From: Opitutaceae bacterium
GTDB lineage: Bacteria; Verrucomicrobiota; Verrucomicrobiia; Opitutales; Opitutaceae
Length of the DNA stretch: 64,000 nucleotides
Direction: 5' to 3'
NCBI GenBank assembly: GCA_028691845.1
Contig: JAQUYL010000004.1
Coordinates: forward strand, 1 to 64,000
Below, piece by piece: positions 1-11,712 of the stretch. The position numbers and the translations under genes are program-made. The notes below the pieces were generated by a model that had not been told where the DNA came from, did not search any database, and saw nothing but the letters and a program-made list of their open reading frames with translations. Numbering within the stretch: position 1 is the first letter of the stretch; every line of letters begins with the position of its first letter.

Positions 1-55
1 TGGCTTTAGGAACTTTAACAACTACCGCCTGCGCGTCATCGCCCAGTGCGGCTGA
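1..55 (+). CDS. C-terminal end of an ISL3-family transposase (partial)
   Basis: The first 55 bases read GFRNFNNYRLRVIAQCG followed by a TGA stop. This resembles the conserved tail of ISL3-family DDE transposases, which typically end in a G(Y/F)RNFxNYRxR motif. Only 17 residues lie in the window, so the enzyme itself is outside the left edge. The family call rests on this short tail and on the terminal repeat just downstream. The gene would cut and paste its own element. Whether the transposase is intact cannot be judged here. Confidence 0.6.
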   Translation, partial: GFRNFNNYRLRVIAQCG

Positions 56-125
56 CTTATGAACCTCCACTCCCTTCAACCCACTCCCCAATCTTTGGTG
101 TAGACCCAATCTTTGGTGTAGACCC
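1..125 (+). mobile_element. Right end of an ISL3-type insertion sequence with a tandemly doubled terminal repeat
   Basis: After the transposase stop there is a short non-coding tail. It ends in an 18-base unit, CAATCTTTGGTGTAGACC, present twice head to tail without a spacer (89-106 and 107-124). Read from outside, it is a GGGTCTACACC-type end of the kind that terminates ISL3 elements. The doubling could come from a nested or repeated insertion at the same end, or from slippage. The element stops about 45 bases from the 3' end of tRNA-Ser. Confidence 0.55.
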
Positions 126-170
126 GAACACAGTTGGCCAAGGCTGTCCCAAGTTGGGAAAACGCAAAGG

Positions 171-258
<88 letters not shown>

Positions 259-327
259 GAAGGCGGGAGGCGAAGATGTAGGGTTCGGCGGGAAAAACGG
301 AAGCCGAAATTTGGGTTCAATCGCAAC

Positions 328-517
328 CAGTTGGGTCTAGCCTCAAAGAAGCGCAAGGGGAAAGGCGAGAGGGGTGAGGGTGCAAGGATCAGTGGGTTTG
401 GGCCGCAAACGGAGTGCGAAGCACGGAGATGGTCAAACCGGAGGTTTGGCCCCGATGGGGGCGAGCGGAGCGGGTGCCCATCGGGCAGCGATGGGAGCAA
501 AAAGCGCAGAATGCATG
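328..517 (-). repeat. Dispersed intergenic repeat, copy 1 (reverse orientation); holds most of the 259-643 gap
   Basis: This stretch is the reverse complement of parts of the repeats at 1311-1620 and 2678-3082. It carries the GCTCCCGTCGCTGCCC module, the AAACCTCCGGTTT hairpin and the purine-rich track (pyrimidine-rich on the other strand). No convincing gene lies in it. The open frames crossing it are low-complexity translations of the repeat. The rest of the 259-643 gap should contain the promoter of the exported protein at 644. Confidence 0.75.
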
Positions 518-643
518 ATGATCCTAGAAAAACGCGGCAGTCAATCACACAAGGCCAAAGCTCTCACAATATTCCCCGTGTGCTTGCACCATTGCACACT
601 TGCCAGAAGGGGGATAAATAGTACGGTGTGCTCTCATTTCTCC

Positions 644-1081
644 ATGAAAACCCTCCCTCTTTTGCTTGTTCTTGTCACCTGTCTGTGGTCGGGCTCCCTT
701 GCCTACTCCGCCGAACAAAAACCCCTTCCAAATGAGGTCAAGTCCACTGCCATCTCCTGGATGGAACTTCTGGACAAGGGGCAATATTCCGACAGCTGGA
801 AACAGGCTGTCGCAAAGATCCGGTCGTTTTACGGTGAGAAGGACTGGAGTCAAAAGATGACGAAATTGCGCCAACCGCTCGGCAAGGCGGAAAAGCGTGA
901 GTTGGCCGGCAGCAACCACACAGACACCCGTCCAGGCATGCCTCCGGGTGACTACTGGGTGCTCGAATTCAACACAAAATTTGAAAAGATGCCGGCGGCG
1001 GTCGAAGAAGTCACCCTGATCCCGGACAGGGACGGGAAATACCGTGTCTTCGCCTTCGCCATCAGGCCGGCCAGCAGTTAA
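644..1081 (+). CDS. Exported DUF4019 family protein
   Basis: This 145-residue protein starts with a typical Sec signal peptide (MKTLPLLLVLVTCLW, cleavage likely after AYSA near residue 23). The remainder fits the DUF4019 pattern: a WMELLDKGQYSDSW start, a central LRxPLGKAxxREL segment, a PPGDYWVLEFNTKF strand and a closing E(V)TLIPDxDGKYRVFAFAIRP strand. This family is small, periplasmic and of unknown function. I chose ATG 644 because the longer frame upstream runs through the dispersed repeat and lacks a signal peptide. No neighbour is close enough to form an operon. Confidence 0.8.
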   Translation: MKTLPLLLVLVTCLWSGSLAYSAEQKPLPNEVKSTAISWMELLDKGQYSDSWKQAVAKIRSFYGEKDWSQKMTKLRQPLGKAEKRELAGSNHTDTRPGMPPGDYWVLEFNTKFEKMPAAVEEVTLIPDRDGKYRVFAFAIRPASS

Positions 1082-1310
1082 AAGTTTTTTGGGGTTCTCC
1101 CTGCTTGTTTTCCTGCAAGCCTGCCGCCGACCGGCACGGTTGAATGTGTGCTCGCAGGCAATGCCCGGACTACGGATGCCGGCAGTCTACGGATGCTGTG
1201 ATCATCCGAGGGGACTCCCCTGGCACTTTGTGACTTCCCGAATGAGTCCGGATTGTCCCGCCGCTGTTATCTGCCATGTCTCACGGCAAGGAGTCACCAA
1301 AATAGTATAA

Positions 1311-1620
1311 GTTTATATCCTGCTGTTGGATATAAACCTCGGAGCACGGAGACCACAGAGTGAAATACTCGGACGTGCCGATCATACATCCTTGCGCCTT
1401 CTTGGCCTTCGCCTTTCCCCTCTCGCCTTTCCCCTTGCGCTTCTTTGAGGCCTATCAGCTCAGCCCCACTTTTTTGCGGATTCTGCGCTTTTGCTCCCGT
1501 CGCTGCCCGGTGGGCACCCGCTCCGCTCGCCCCTATCGGGGCCAAACCTCCGGTTTGACCATCTCCGTGCCTCGCACTCCGTTCGCGGCCAGGTCTCCTA
1601 ACCATGCGTGTTTTGCGCCT
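1311..1620 (+). repeat. Dispersed intergenic repeat, copy 2; main content of the 1082-1734 gap
   Basis: The copy begins with a perfect 10-bp stem, GTTTATATCC paired with GGATATAAAC around a 7-base loop (1311-1337). It continues with ACCACAGAGTGAAATACT, the ATACATCCTTGCGCCTTCTT block and a pyrimidine-rich run. It ends with a 167-bp module (1454-1620) that is nearly identical to 2846-3011. The 1082-1310 part of the gap shows no gene and no recognisable RNA. Confidence 0.8.
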
Positions 1621-1734
1621 TTTGCGTTTCTTTGCGGCTGCCCCGGCCCAGATGGGGCGGCCGAATAAATGGATTCAAGGGGCGGGTGGATGGACCCGCC
1701 CCTGATGTCAGCCTGTTCTCAAGACCCGGAGGGC

Positions 1735-2475
1735 CTACTTGCCGCCGGTCTTGAACGAGATCGGGGAGGCCGGATCCTCGTTTGTTTTTCCTGTCTCGCC
1801 GGGAAGGCTGACCAGCAGCAGCGCGGCGCGCTGCGACCACATGCTCGCAGGATCAATCCGACCGATCTCTTCAACCTGTTTTTTTACCTCGTCCACCTTG
1901 CCGGCGTCGGCGGCAAGCGAGGCGAGATGGTACGCGGCCTCACTGCGTGTGGCTTTCAATAGTGTCGGGTCGCCGGCGACCGCCTTGAGCCCGGCCTCGC
2001 CCGCAGCACGATCGCCGACGTTAAGGCTGCTCATGGCCTCGCCCAGACGGGCGCGTCCGTTCAGCGCCTTGTTTTCAAGCACTCCACCGGCCTTTTGATA
2101 AAAAACCACCGCCTGCTTGAAGTCGCCGCTTTCAAATTTCTGGTCGGCCAATGTGAGATACGCAACGCCCCCGAGCGCATGGGAGCTATGTCCATCGGCA
2201 AATGCGGCCAGCTTGGCTGGGCTGGACACGGATGCGGCAAATTGTTCCTGCAAATCCCGCTCGCGCATCGCTGAAAAATACTGCCACCCTTCCTTTACCA
2301 CGATGGCCAGCAGCACGGCCGCACACAAAAAGAGAACCTGCTGGCGGTTTTCCCGCCAGAATTTGTGGATTTTTTCCTCAAAACCCAGCACACCGACTGA
2401 CGTAGCTTCTTTGGCCGGAGCGGCATCGGATTTCTGGGCTTTGCCTTGAGGTTCGGACGATGGAACGGTGGTCAT
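1735..2475 (-). CDS. Membrane-anchored TPR-like protein
   Basis: The 246-residue product has a polar N-terminus, one membrane anchor at about residues 47-62 (LFLCAAVLLAIVV) and then a helical repeat region. In that region, alanine-rich helix pairs such as LADQKFESGDFKQAVVFYQKA follow the tetratricopeptide pattern. The architecture resembles YfgM/BamD-type TPR proteins that face the periplasm and act as scaffolds in envelope assembly. No enzymatic motif is present. ATG 2475 is chosen because the longer frame upstream looks unlike a leader. Two near-identical repeat modules (1454-1620 and 2846-3011) flank the gene in direct orientation. Confidence 0.65.
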   Translation of the reverse strand: MTTVPSSEPQGKAQKSDAAPAKEATSVGVLGFEEKIHKFWRENRQQVLFLCAAVLLAIVVKEGWQYFSAMRERDLQEQFAASVSSPAKLAAFADGHSSHALGGVAYLTLADQKFESGDFKQAVVFYQKAGGVLENKALNGRARLGEAMSSLNVGDRAAGEAGLKAVAGDPTLLKATRSEAAYHLASLAADAGKVDEVKKQVEEIGRIDPASMWSQRAALLLVSLPGETGKTNEDPASPISFKTGGK

Positions 2476-2677
2476 GGAGCCGTGCAAGATGAGCCCCTCT
2501 CCCTCCCGCCTCAATGCAAAAGTTTGGATGTACCAGCCTCCGGGTTTCGCGTGGCATGTTGCCCTGGCCTCCACCCCTGATCCAGGCAACCGCCGGGCGA
2601 AGGCAGTGGCAGCTCCTCCAAAAGCATGCCCAAAACCGGCACCTGCCCGGGGGGCCTTCGCTAGGGGCCGGCATCAA

Positions 2678-3082
2678 CCTAAGTTCCGCAGTTGGATATG
2701 AACCACAAAGACACGGAGGCCTCAGAGTGAAATACTTGAACCTGCCGATCATACATCCTTGCGCCTTCTTGGCCTTCGCCTTTCCCCTCTCGCCTCTCCT
2801 CCCTCCCCTCTCCTTTCCCTTTTCCCTTGCTCCTCTTTGCGGCCAATCAGCTCAGCCCCACTTTTTGCGGATTCTGCGCTTTTGCTCCCGTCGCTGCCCG
2901 GTGGGCACCCGCTCCGCTCGCCCCTATCGGGGCCAAACCTCCGGTTTGACCATCTCCGTGCCTCGCACTCCGTTTGCGGCCAGGTCTCCTAACCATGCGC
3001 GTTTTGCGCCTCTTCGCGGCCAAGACCCACTGATCCTTGCACCCTCACGCCTCGCGTCTCTCCTCGCGCCCCGGTGGTTCCT
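2678..3082 (+). repeat. Dispersed intergenic repeat, copy 3; main content of the 2476-3081 gap
   Basis: The copy has the family head CCTAAGTTCCGCAGTTGG followed by ATATGAACCAC, the ATACATCCTTGCGCCTTCTT block, a long pyrimidine-rich run and the 166-bp module (2846-3011). It ends in GGTGGTTCC at the last codons of purU. The rest of the gap (2476-2677) shows no gene and should hold the promoter of the TPR gene. The repeat runs right up to the purU stop. Confidence 0.8.
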
Positions 3083-3969
3083 CAATCAAACACCACGGTC
3101 TTGTTGCCGTAGACGAGGACGCGATTTTCAAGGTGCCAGCGCACGGCTTGGGCCAGCACCTGTTTCTCAAGATCGCGGCCGTAGCGGATGAGATCGTCCA
3201 CGCCATGCCGATGCGTCACCTGGGCAACCCCCTGGTGGATGATGGGTCCCTCGTCGAGCACGCGCGTGACGTAGTGCGCTGTGGCTCCGATCAGTTTTAC
3301 GCCGCGGGCATGGGCCTGGTGGTACGGTTTGCCCCCGGCAAACGCGGGCAGGAATGAGTGGTGGATGTTGATCACCGGCTGCGCGAAGGCGTCGAGAAAA
3401 TCAGCCGAAAGCACCTGCATATAGCGTGCGAGCACCACGAGTTCCGCGCCCGACTCCCGCAAAATGGCGAGCTGTCTTTTCTCCGCGTCGACCTTGGTCG
3501 CAGCCGTCACGGGAATATGATAAAAGGGCAGGTTGTACCCCTGCGTCACGTCCGCGAGGTTCGCGTGGTTCGAGATGACGGCCACGATCTCGGCGGTAAA
3601 ATCGCCTGCGCGCCATCGCAGCACCAGATCGTGGAAACAGTGATCGGCTTTCGAAACGAAGATCGCCACCCTCTTCCGGTGCGCCGAGTCGGCCATCCGC
3701 ACCTGCATCTGCAGCTCACCGCAGGCAAACGCGGTAAACGCCGAGGCTTCCGATTCCACCACCGCCGCGCGCGAAGCGCCTTTCGCGGCGCGACTGAGCG
3801 CAGGCTCCCACTCCACGCGCTGGAAGAACACGCCCGCCTCCTTGTCACGGTGCTGGTCGGCGTGAAGGATGTTGCCCTGGCGGGAGAAAATCCAGCCGGC
3901 GACACGCGCCACGAGACCGCGTTGATCGGGTCCGTGCAGCAGCGCGACGAGGGTCACCGGGGGCGTCAT
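3082..3969 (-). CDS. purU: Formyltetrahydrofolate deformylase
   Basis: This 295-residue enzyme hydrolyses 10-formyl-tetrahydrofolate to tetrahydrofolate and formate, balancing one-carbon pools and feeding formate to PurT. Residues about 5-80 form the N-terminal ACT-like regulatory domain (LLHGPDQRGLVARVAGWI). The C-terminal half is a formyltransferase fold with the signature INIHHSFLPAFAGGKPYHQA and the conserved Asp in VLDEGPII; the Asn-His-Asp catalytic set is intact. Length matches the family. The start lies 3 bases after the carB stop, so the two genes form an operon linking one-carbon and pyrimidine/arginine metabolism. Confidence 0.95.
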   Translation of the reverse strand: MTPPVTLVALLHGPDQRGLVARVAGWIFSRQGNILHADQHRDKEAGVFFQRVEWEPALSRAAKGASRAAVVESEASAFTAFACGELQMQVRMADSAHRKRVAIFVSKADHCFHDLVLRWRAGDFTAEIVAVISNHANLADVTQGYNLPFYHIPVTAATKVDAEKRQLAILRESGAELVVLARYMQVLSADFLDAFAQPVINIHHSFLPAFAGGKPYHQAHARGVKLIGATAHYVTRVLDEGPIIHQGVAQVTHRHGVDDLIRYGRDLEKQVLAQAVRWHLENRVLVYGNKTVVFD

Positions 3970-3972
3970 GGT

Positions 3973-7209
<3,237 letters not shown>

Positions 7210-7292
7210 GGACGTGAATGGTCGCGAAGGTTGGGGCCAGCCGATACCGGCGCAAGCGGGAAAGAGGTCCACCCGATGCATTCATCTTTAAT

Positions 7293-7454
7293 CCTAAGTT
7301 CCACAGTTGGATATGAACCACGGAGCAGCGCAGGCCACAGAGTGAAATACTTGAACCTGCCCATCATACATCCTTGCGCCTTCTTTGCCTTCGCCTTTCC
7401 CGTCTCGCCTCGCGCCTCTCCTCGCGCCTCGGTGATTCCATTGCGCTTTCTAGG
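7293..7454 (+). repeat. Dispersed intergenic repeat, copy 4 (short form); fills most of the 7210-7549 gap
   Basis: This short form has the head CCTAAGTTCCACAGTTGG, then GAACCACGGAGCAGCGCAGG, the ATACATCCTTGCGCC block and the pyrimidine-rich run. It ends GTGATTCCATTGCGC. The inner GAACCAC and the closing GTGATTC are near-inverted repeats, giving the element a MITE-like outline. It lies between the carB start and the 3' end of the degenerate regulator. The rest of the gap shows no gene. Confidence 0.8.
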
Positions 7455-7549
7455 TTAATCGCAGGGACAACGCTAGTTAGCGATCACGCGCCACCACGCC
7501 TTTCCGCCCCGCACCCCAGCTCAACGAACCGGCAGGGCCAGACCAACAG

Positions 7550-8806
7550 TCAGGCTATTTTCTTGGGGTCGATGCCCAGCAAGGTTGCCGCCTTGACCTT
7601 GTCGCCACCGCACGCATGCACCATGCGGGCCACGTATTGTTTTTCCTGGCCGGCAAGATAATCAGCCAGTGTCGGCCAGTCCTTGGGTTCATGCACCCGC
7701 AGCGGCAGTTGCGCTGATGTGACGACCCGCGTGGTGGAAGTGGAAAGCACTTGGGAGATGACTTGAATCAACTCCTCCATATTGCCGGGCCAGCGGTAGG
7801 AGCGCAGGGTGGTCATCGCATCTTCCGTAAATTCGATCTGCCGGGTGTCGAATTGCGGATTCACCGTACGGCCGGCGGCCTGCTTGATGATGTATGGAAT
7901 GTCTTCGGGCCGGTCCCGCAATGACGGCAGGGTCACCGGCATGGCCGCGACCCGGTAAAAGAGTTCCTCGTTGAATTTGCCTTCCTCCGTCAATTTTTCG
8001 AGATCCTCCTCACTCGAGCAGATGAGACGAATGCTGCCGATGTTGTTTCGCAGCACGGAAACCAGCCCGGTTTGAATGGGGAGGGGAAGACACTGCAAAT
8101 GCTGCAGGAACAGGGTCCCACCGCGGGCCTGATGCACCCACATGCCGCCGGCGCCGTTTTGTCCGAGCAGCCCATCACGCAAACTCTGCTCCGAACTGAG
8201 CCGGCAGTCGATGCGCACCATCGATCCCTTGGCCTCGTGCCCGGCCGCATGGAGCAATTCGGCCACGGTTATGTGGCCGGTGCCGACCTCCCCGGTGAGC
8301 AGCACGGGGGTGTGCGAGGCGGCCAGCTTTTTGAGCTGGGCGATGAGGCGCTTGATTTTCGGGCTTTCGCCGACAAGCCCCGCCTCAATTTCCCCGGCCT
8401 TGGCTGCAACAGGCGCCGCGCCGGCCTCGCGCTCGCAGGCCAGACGCTTGTACTCGATGCCCCGCTTGAGCGTGGAGATCAGCTCATCGACCTTGAACGG
8501 CTTTTGGAGGTAATCGAAGGCTCCAAACTTCAATGCCTGAATGGCGCTCTCCGTGCTCGCATACGCCGTCATGATGATGATGACAGAGGAGGGGTCATAA
8601 AGCTTGAGGCGCTTGAGCAGCGTGATGCCGTCCATCGGTTTCATGTCGATGTCGGCTAGCACAAGGTCGAATTTCTCCGCCTTATAGCGGGCCAGCGCCT
8701 TTTCGCCATCAGTTGCGAAAGCCGTGGCAAAACCGGTCGGTTGGATCACGGCTTCCAGCATCTCATGAATCGAGATAAGATCGTCGACAATAAGGACGGA
8801 AGACAT
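7550..8806 (-). CDS. NtrC-like response regulator with degenerate ATPase and truncated HTH
   Basis: The 418-residue protein has an intact receiver domain (MSSVLIVDDL, phospho-acceptor Asp52, Lys102 in QKPFK). It then has a sigma-54 activator AAA+ domain and the start of a Fis-type HTH. The AAA+ part is unusual. Walker A reads GEVGTGHI (lysine replaced by His178). The GAFTGA sigma-54 contact loop is missing (LLGQNGAGGMW). Walker B reads GGTLFLQHL, losing the Asp-Glu pair. The arginine-rich PSLRDRPEDIP segment remains. The C-terminus stops at LLGIDPKKIA, before the recognition helix. It should therefore not hydrolyse ATP or remodel sigma-54. It follows the PilC-like gene by 120 bases on the same strand. 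Confidence 0.85.
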   Translation of the reverse strand: MSSVLIVDDLISIHEMLEAVIQPTGFATAFATDGEKALARYKAEKFDLVLADIDMKPMDGITLLKRLKLYDPSSVIIIMTAYASTESAIQALKFGAFDYLQKPFKVDELISTLKRGIEYKRLACEREAGAAPVAAKAGEIEAGLVGESPKIKRLIAQLKKLAASHTPVLLTGEVGTGHITVAELLHAAGHEAKGSMVRIDCRLSSEQSLRDGLLGQNGAGGMWVHQARGGTLFLQHLQCLPLPIQTGLVSVLRNNIGSIRLICSSEEDLEKLTEEGKFNEELFYRVAAMPVTLPSLRDRPEDIPYIIKQAAGRTVNPQFDTRQIEFTEDAMTTLRSYRWPGNMEELIQVISQVLSTSTTRVVTSAQLPLRVHEPKDWPTLADYLAGQEKQYVARMVHACGGDKVKAATLLGIDPKKIA

Positions 8807-8926
8807 CGGGGAAGAAAAAAACAACTGAGCAGAGCACAACACCGGCACGCAAGCGATATTCCGTGGGAACTGGGCTGGAGGGCGGCCTTCCGGCTGCCGC
8901 TCCAAGGGATTCGTCGGGAAAGGGGC

Positions 8927-10084
8927 TTAGCCCATGCCACCGGCGACTGCACCGAGCTTGAAGATGGGCAGGAACATCGCCATGACGATTCCGCCGACCA
9001 CCACGCCGAGAAAGACGATCAGCATGGGCTCGATAAGGGAGGTGAGTGCCGAGACCGTGGCGTCGCATTCCGTGTCGTAGAAATCGGCGATCTTGTTCAT
9101 CATGCCATCCACATTGCCGGTCGATTCGCCCGCCTTGACCATGTGCTTCATCATGGGCGGGAAAAAGGGATTGGCGGCCAGCACCTCGGATACCTGTCCG
9201 CCCTGGCTGACATGCCGGGCGATCTCGGCACAGGCGTCCTCAACCTGCACCTTGCCGCTGGCGGATGCGACGATTTCCAGCGTGCGGAGGATGGGCACAC
9301 CGGAACGGATGAGCGTGGCGTAGGTGCGGCAAAAACGGGACAGGGCGATCTTGTGTATCAGGTTCCCGAATATGGGCGCCTTGATGAGAAAGATGTCCTT
9401 CTGTCGCCGTCCGCCGGGAGTGCGCACGTACTTGCCGGTCCCCCAGTAGAGGGCATAAGCACCCAGCCCCAGGGCCCACCACCATGCCTTCAGGAAATTG
9501 CTGAGATCGATCAGCATCTGGGTCGGTGCGGGCAGCGTCGCCCCGAAATCGGCAAACATGGCCGCAAACACCGGAATGACAAAGATCAGCAGCACGTTCA
9601 CCAGGGCGACCGCCAGGCCGATGACCGCAATCGGGTAGGTCATGGCCGATTTTACCTTCTTCGTGAGCTTCACGGAGGACTCAAAGTAACCCGCAACCTT
9701 GCCGAGGATCTCGGCCAGGCCACCCGACGCCTCGCCGGCCTCCACCATCGAAACGAAAAGCGTATTGAAGGAATTGGGGAATTTTTTGACCGCGGCTGAA
9801 AACGAAGTGCCGGAGGAAATGTCGTTGCGCACATCGCGAATAACGATGCGAAAAATCGGATCTTCCGTCTGATCCTGCAACGCCTCAAGAACCGAGACCA
9901 GGGGCAGACCGGCTGTGAGGAGGGAGGCGAGCTGGTTCGTAAATATTGCCAGTTCGCCCATGTCGAGCTTGTAGCCCTTCGCCTTTTTCTCGAGAGCCTT
10001 CTGCTTTGCCAGAGCCTGAGCCGCCTTGACGTTGGACTGCTGTCGAGGGGCGGGCTTGCCTGCAGCCGTCGTGGTTTGCGCCAT
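8927..10084 (-). CDS. Type II secretion/type IV pilus inner-membrane platform protein (GspF/PilC family)
   Basis: The 385-residue protein contains two copies of the GspF domain: about residues 45-170 (FTNQLASLLTAGLPLVSVLEAL, EAGEASGGLAEIL) and about 250-375 (FCRTYATLIRSGVPILRTLEI, KAGESTGNVDGMM). Each is followed by hydrophobic segments (about 170-215 and 345-375). This family is the membrane platform on which the assembly ATPase drives pseudopilin or pilin addition. The N-terminal 40 residues are a lysine/alanine-rich extension. No other pilus gene is in the window. The next gene downstream is the degenerate NtrC-like regulator. Confidence 0.9.
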   Translation of the reverse strand: MAQTTTAAGKPAPRQQSNVKAAQALAKQKALEKKAKGYKLDMGELAIFTNQLASLLTAGLPLVSVLEALQDQTEDPIFRIVIRDVRNDISSGTSFSAAVKKFPNSFNTLFVSMVEAGEASGGLAEILGKVAGYFESSVKLTKKVKSAMTYPIAVIGLAVALVNVLLIFVIPVFAAMFADFGATLPAPTQMLIDLSNFLKAWWWALGLGAYALYWGTGKYVRTPGGRRQKDIFLIKAPIFGNLIHKIALSRFCRTYATLIRSGVPILRTLEIVASASGKVQVEDACAEIARHVSQGGQVSEVLAANPFFPPMMKHMVKAGESTGNVDGMMNKIADFYDTECDATVSALTSLIEPMLIVFLGVVVGGIVMAMFLPIFKLGAVAGGMG

Positions 10085-10292
10085 AGTAGTGAGGCGGAAT
10101 TAAGCGCATCGGCAACAATCCCGCAATCCCAATTAATGAATTATCACAACTGTTCGCACTCTCTTGAAACAGCAAAAACCCGGCCGATTGCACTCCCACC
10201 TGGGCGCCAGGGATCGCGGCACGCCCGCAACGCCGAATTGGCGGGTCGGGGACGGTTGCGAGGAGCAGGAAGCCGCCTCCCCCGGCAGGCGT

Positions 10293-11051
10293 TCAGAAAG
10301 CCTGATTCCAACCAAGGTAACCGAGCAAGGTCACCTTCGGCTCAAAATGATTATGGAGCTCGCGCCCTAGGGCAATCAGCAGCTCCGAATTTTCCATGAC
10401 CGCGATGCGTATTCCGACATTGGCCGTCAGCGCACTGCGCCCGACATCCTCATCGGTCGCGACATGAAGCTCGGCCGCTAGCTCGACTTTCTCGCCTATG
10501 GCATGACCCACGCACAGGCCGCCGAACCACGAATCATCTGAGTTGGTGAACTCCCGGCCAAAATCCACGTTCACGTCCACCGGGCCGAAGACTTTCTGGA
10601 CCTGGAACGGCAATACAATGACCGTGCCATGTTCGACAAGCTCACGCTCATCGGAACGCGAGCCGGGATTATTGAATTCGAGCTCCGGGGTGACCGAGGC
10701 CAGCAGGCCGTCTTCGCCCGCATCGTAGAAACGCCACTTCATGCCGGCGACGGAATTCCCCAGTCCGGTGGTCCGCGGCTCCCCATCGACGCTCTTGCCC
10801 AGATAGGAAAGGCCATAGGCCAGTTCAATCCGTTTACCGAGGCCGTACTTGATCTCCATGGCGGGCAGCTCCGAAACGCGCTCGCCGGAGCGTCTTTCCG
10901 TTGTGAAAGCCGTGGTCAGCTCCCACTTCCCTGCGCCTGGCGTGCCAGTGTCGTCTGTCAGCATGGGCGAGCCGCCCTGCGCACGGAGCGCCGGGGCAAA
11001 TGACAGTGCGAGCAACAGCCCGCAGGTGGATGTAAAAATCAAACGTTTCAT
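10293..11051 (-). CDS. Putative outer-membrane beta-barrel protein (MetA-like family)
   Basis: This 252-residue protein has a clear signal peptide (MKRLIFTSTCGLLLALSFAPALRAQG, cleavage near residue 25). It continues with alternating amphipathic strands beginning LTDDTGTPGAGKWELTTAFT and ending in an aromatic residue (GWNQAF), as outer-membrane barrels do. The start of the mature part resembles the 'MetA-pathway of phenol degradation' outer-membrane family, whose substrates are poorly known. It is transcribed away from the PepSY/two-component operon, and a perfect palindrome lies in the shared upstream region. Function beyond an envelope location is not supported. Confidence 0.6.
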   Translation of the reverse strand: MKRLIFTSTCGLLLALSFAPALRAQGGSPMLTDDTGTPGAGKWELTTAFTTERRSGERVSELPAMEIKYGLGKRIELAYGLSYLGKSVDGEPRTTGLGNSVAGMKWRFYDAGEDGLLASVTPELEFNNPGSRSDERELVEHGTVIVLPFQVQKVFGPVDVNVDFGREFTNSDDSWFGGLCVGHAIGEKVELAAELHVATDEDVGRSALTANVGIRIAVMENSELLIALGRELHNHFEPKVTLLGYLGWNQAF

Positions 11052-11253
11052 GGAATTGGAGGAGGATGGGAAAGCTCCCTGATGGGAACCGCCATCCCTG
11101 CTGGTTGAGCGAACATGTTTTCCGGACAGCAGCAAGGATGGCCTTTTTGGCATGCGGGTTGAACATTACCACACGCACCGCCGGCTTACCTTGAAGGGAG
11201 GTGACAATCTGCTCATGCGCCCCTCCCCTGGCCGACCCATCCCTCCGGGAATG

Positions 11254-11269
11254 ATGACAAATTTGTCAT
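11254..11269. promoter_or_regulatory. Perfect 16-bp palindrome, candidate operator between divergent genes
   Basis: ATGACAAATTTGTCAT is its own reverse complement. It sits in the 316-bp region (11052-11367) between the outer-membrane gene and the PepSY-regulator-kinase operon, about 100 bases before the PepSY start. It is the only obvious symmetric site there. It is a good candidate binding site for the adjacent OmpR-type regulator. No gene is seen in the rest of the region. Confidence 0.5.
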
Positions 11270-11367
11270 GCGGCAAGTGGGGTCTCCTCCATCTTTCCGG
11301 GGTAGGATGATGCACATCTTTCCACTGCAAAAACGCTCCGCTCGCTTCGCACCAGTCACTTTCCCCA

Positions 11368-11673
11368 ATGAAAAACCTCCTCCCCCTCCTGTCGGCCACC
11401 TGCTGCCTGCTGGCCCTCGTCATTGGCACCGCCTCCTGGCTTTCATTTCAGGAGGCATCCAACACGGCGCTGGCCACAGCCCGAGGCCGGATATGCCGGA
11501 GCAAAATCGCCATCGAGCACGGCAACCTTGTTTATTCCTTCATCATTGCCGGCAGCGACCTGAACATGACTGAAGTCAGGATCGACGCCAGCAACGGGAC
11601 CGTGCTCGGCGCGAGAAAAGCCGGTTCGTTCCAAACCAAGAAAGGTCATGGCGGCTTCCTCTCGTCGGGTTGA
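11368..11673 (+). CDS. Small exported PepSY-like protein
   Basis: The 101-residue protein has an N-terminal hydrophobic segment (residues 5-25) acting as signal peptide or anchor. One PepSY-like module follows: an amphipathic helix (ALATARGRICRSKIAIEHG) and a hairpin of strands (LVYSFIIAG, MTEVRIDASNGTVLGARK). PepSY domains are extracytoplasmic and are often encoded beside two-component systems. The gene starts an operon with the response regulator (gap 39 bases) and kinase. A role in sensing or modulating the kinase is inference from context only. Confidence 0.7.
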   Translation: MKNLLPLLSATCCLLALVIGTASWLSFQEASNTALATARGRICRSKIAIEHGNLVYSFIIAGSDLNMTEVRIDASNGTVLGARKAGSFQTKKGHGGFLSSG

Positions 11674-11712
11674 CCCGATCCGCCCAACTGTTTTTTGTCT
11701 CGTCTAACCTCC

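Noticed and set aside
331..621. Short open frames in the repeat copies (for example 331-621 and 1360-1668)
   Set aside because: They translate the dispersed non-coding repeat, differ in frame between copies and show no conserved protein.
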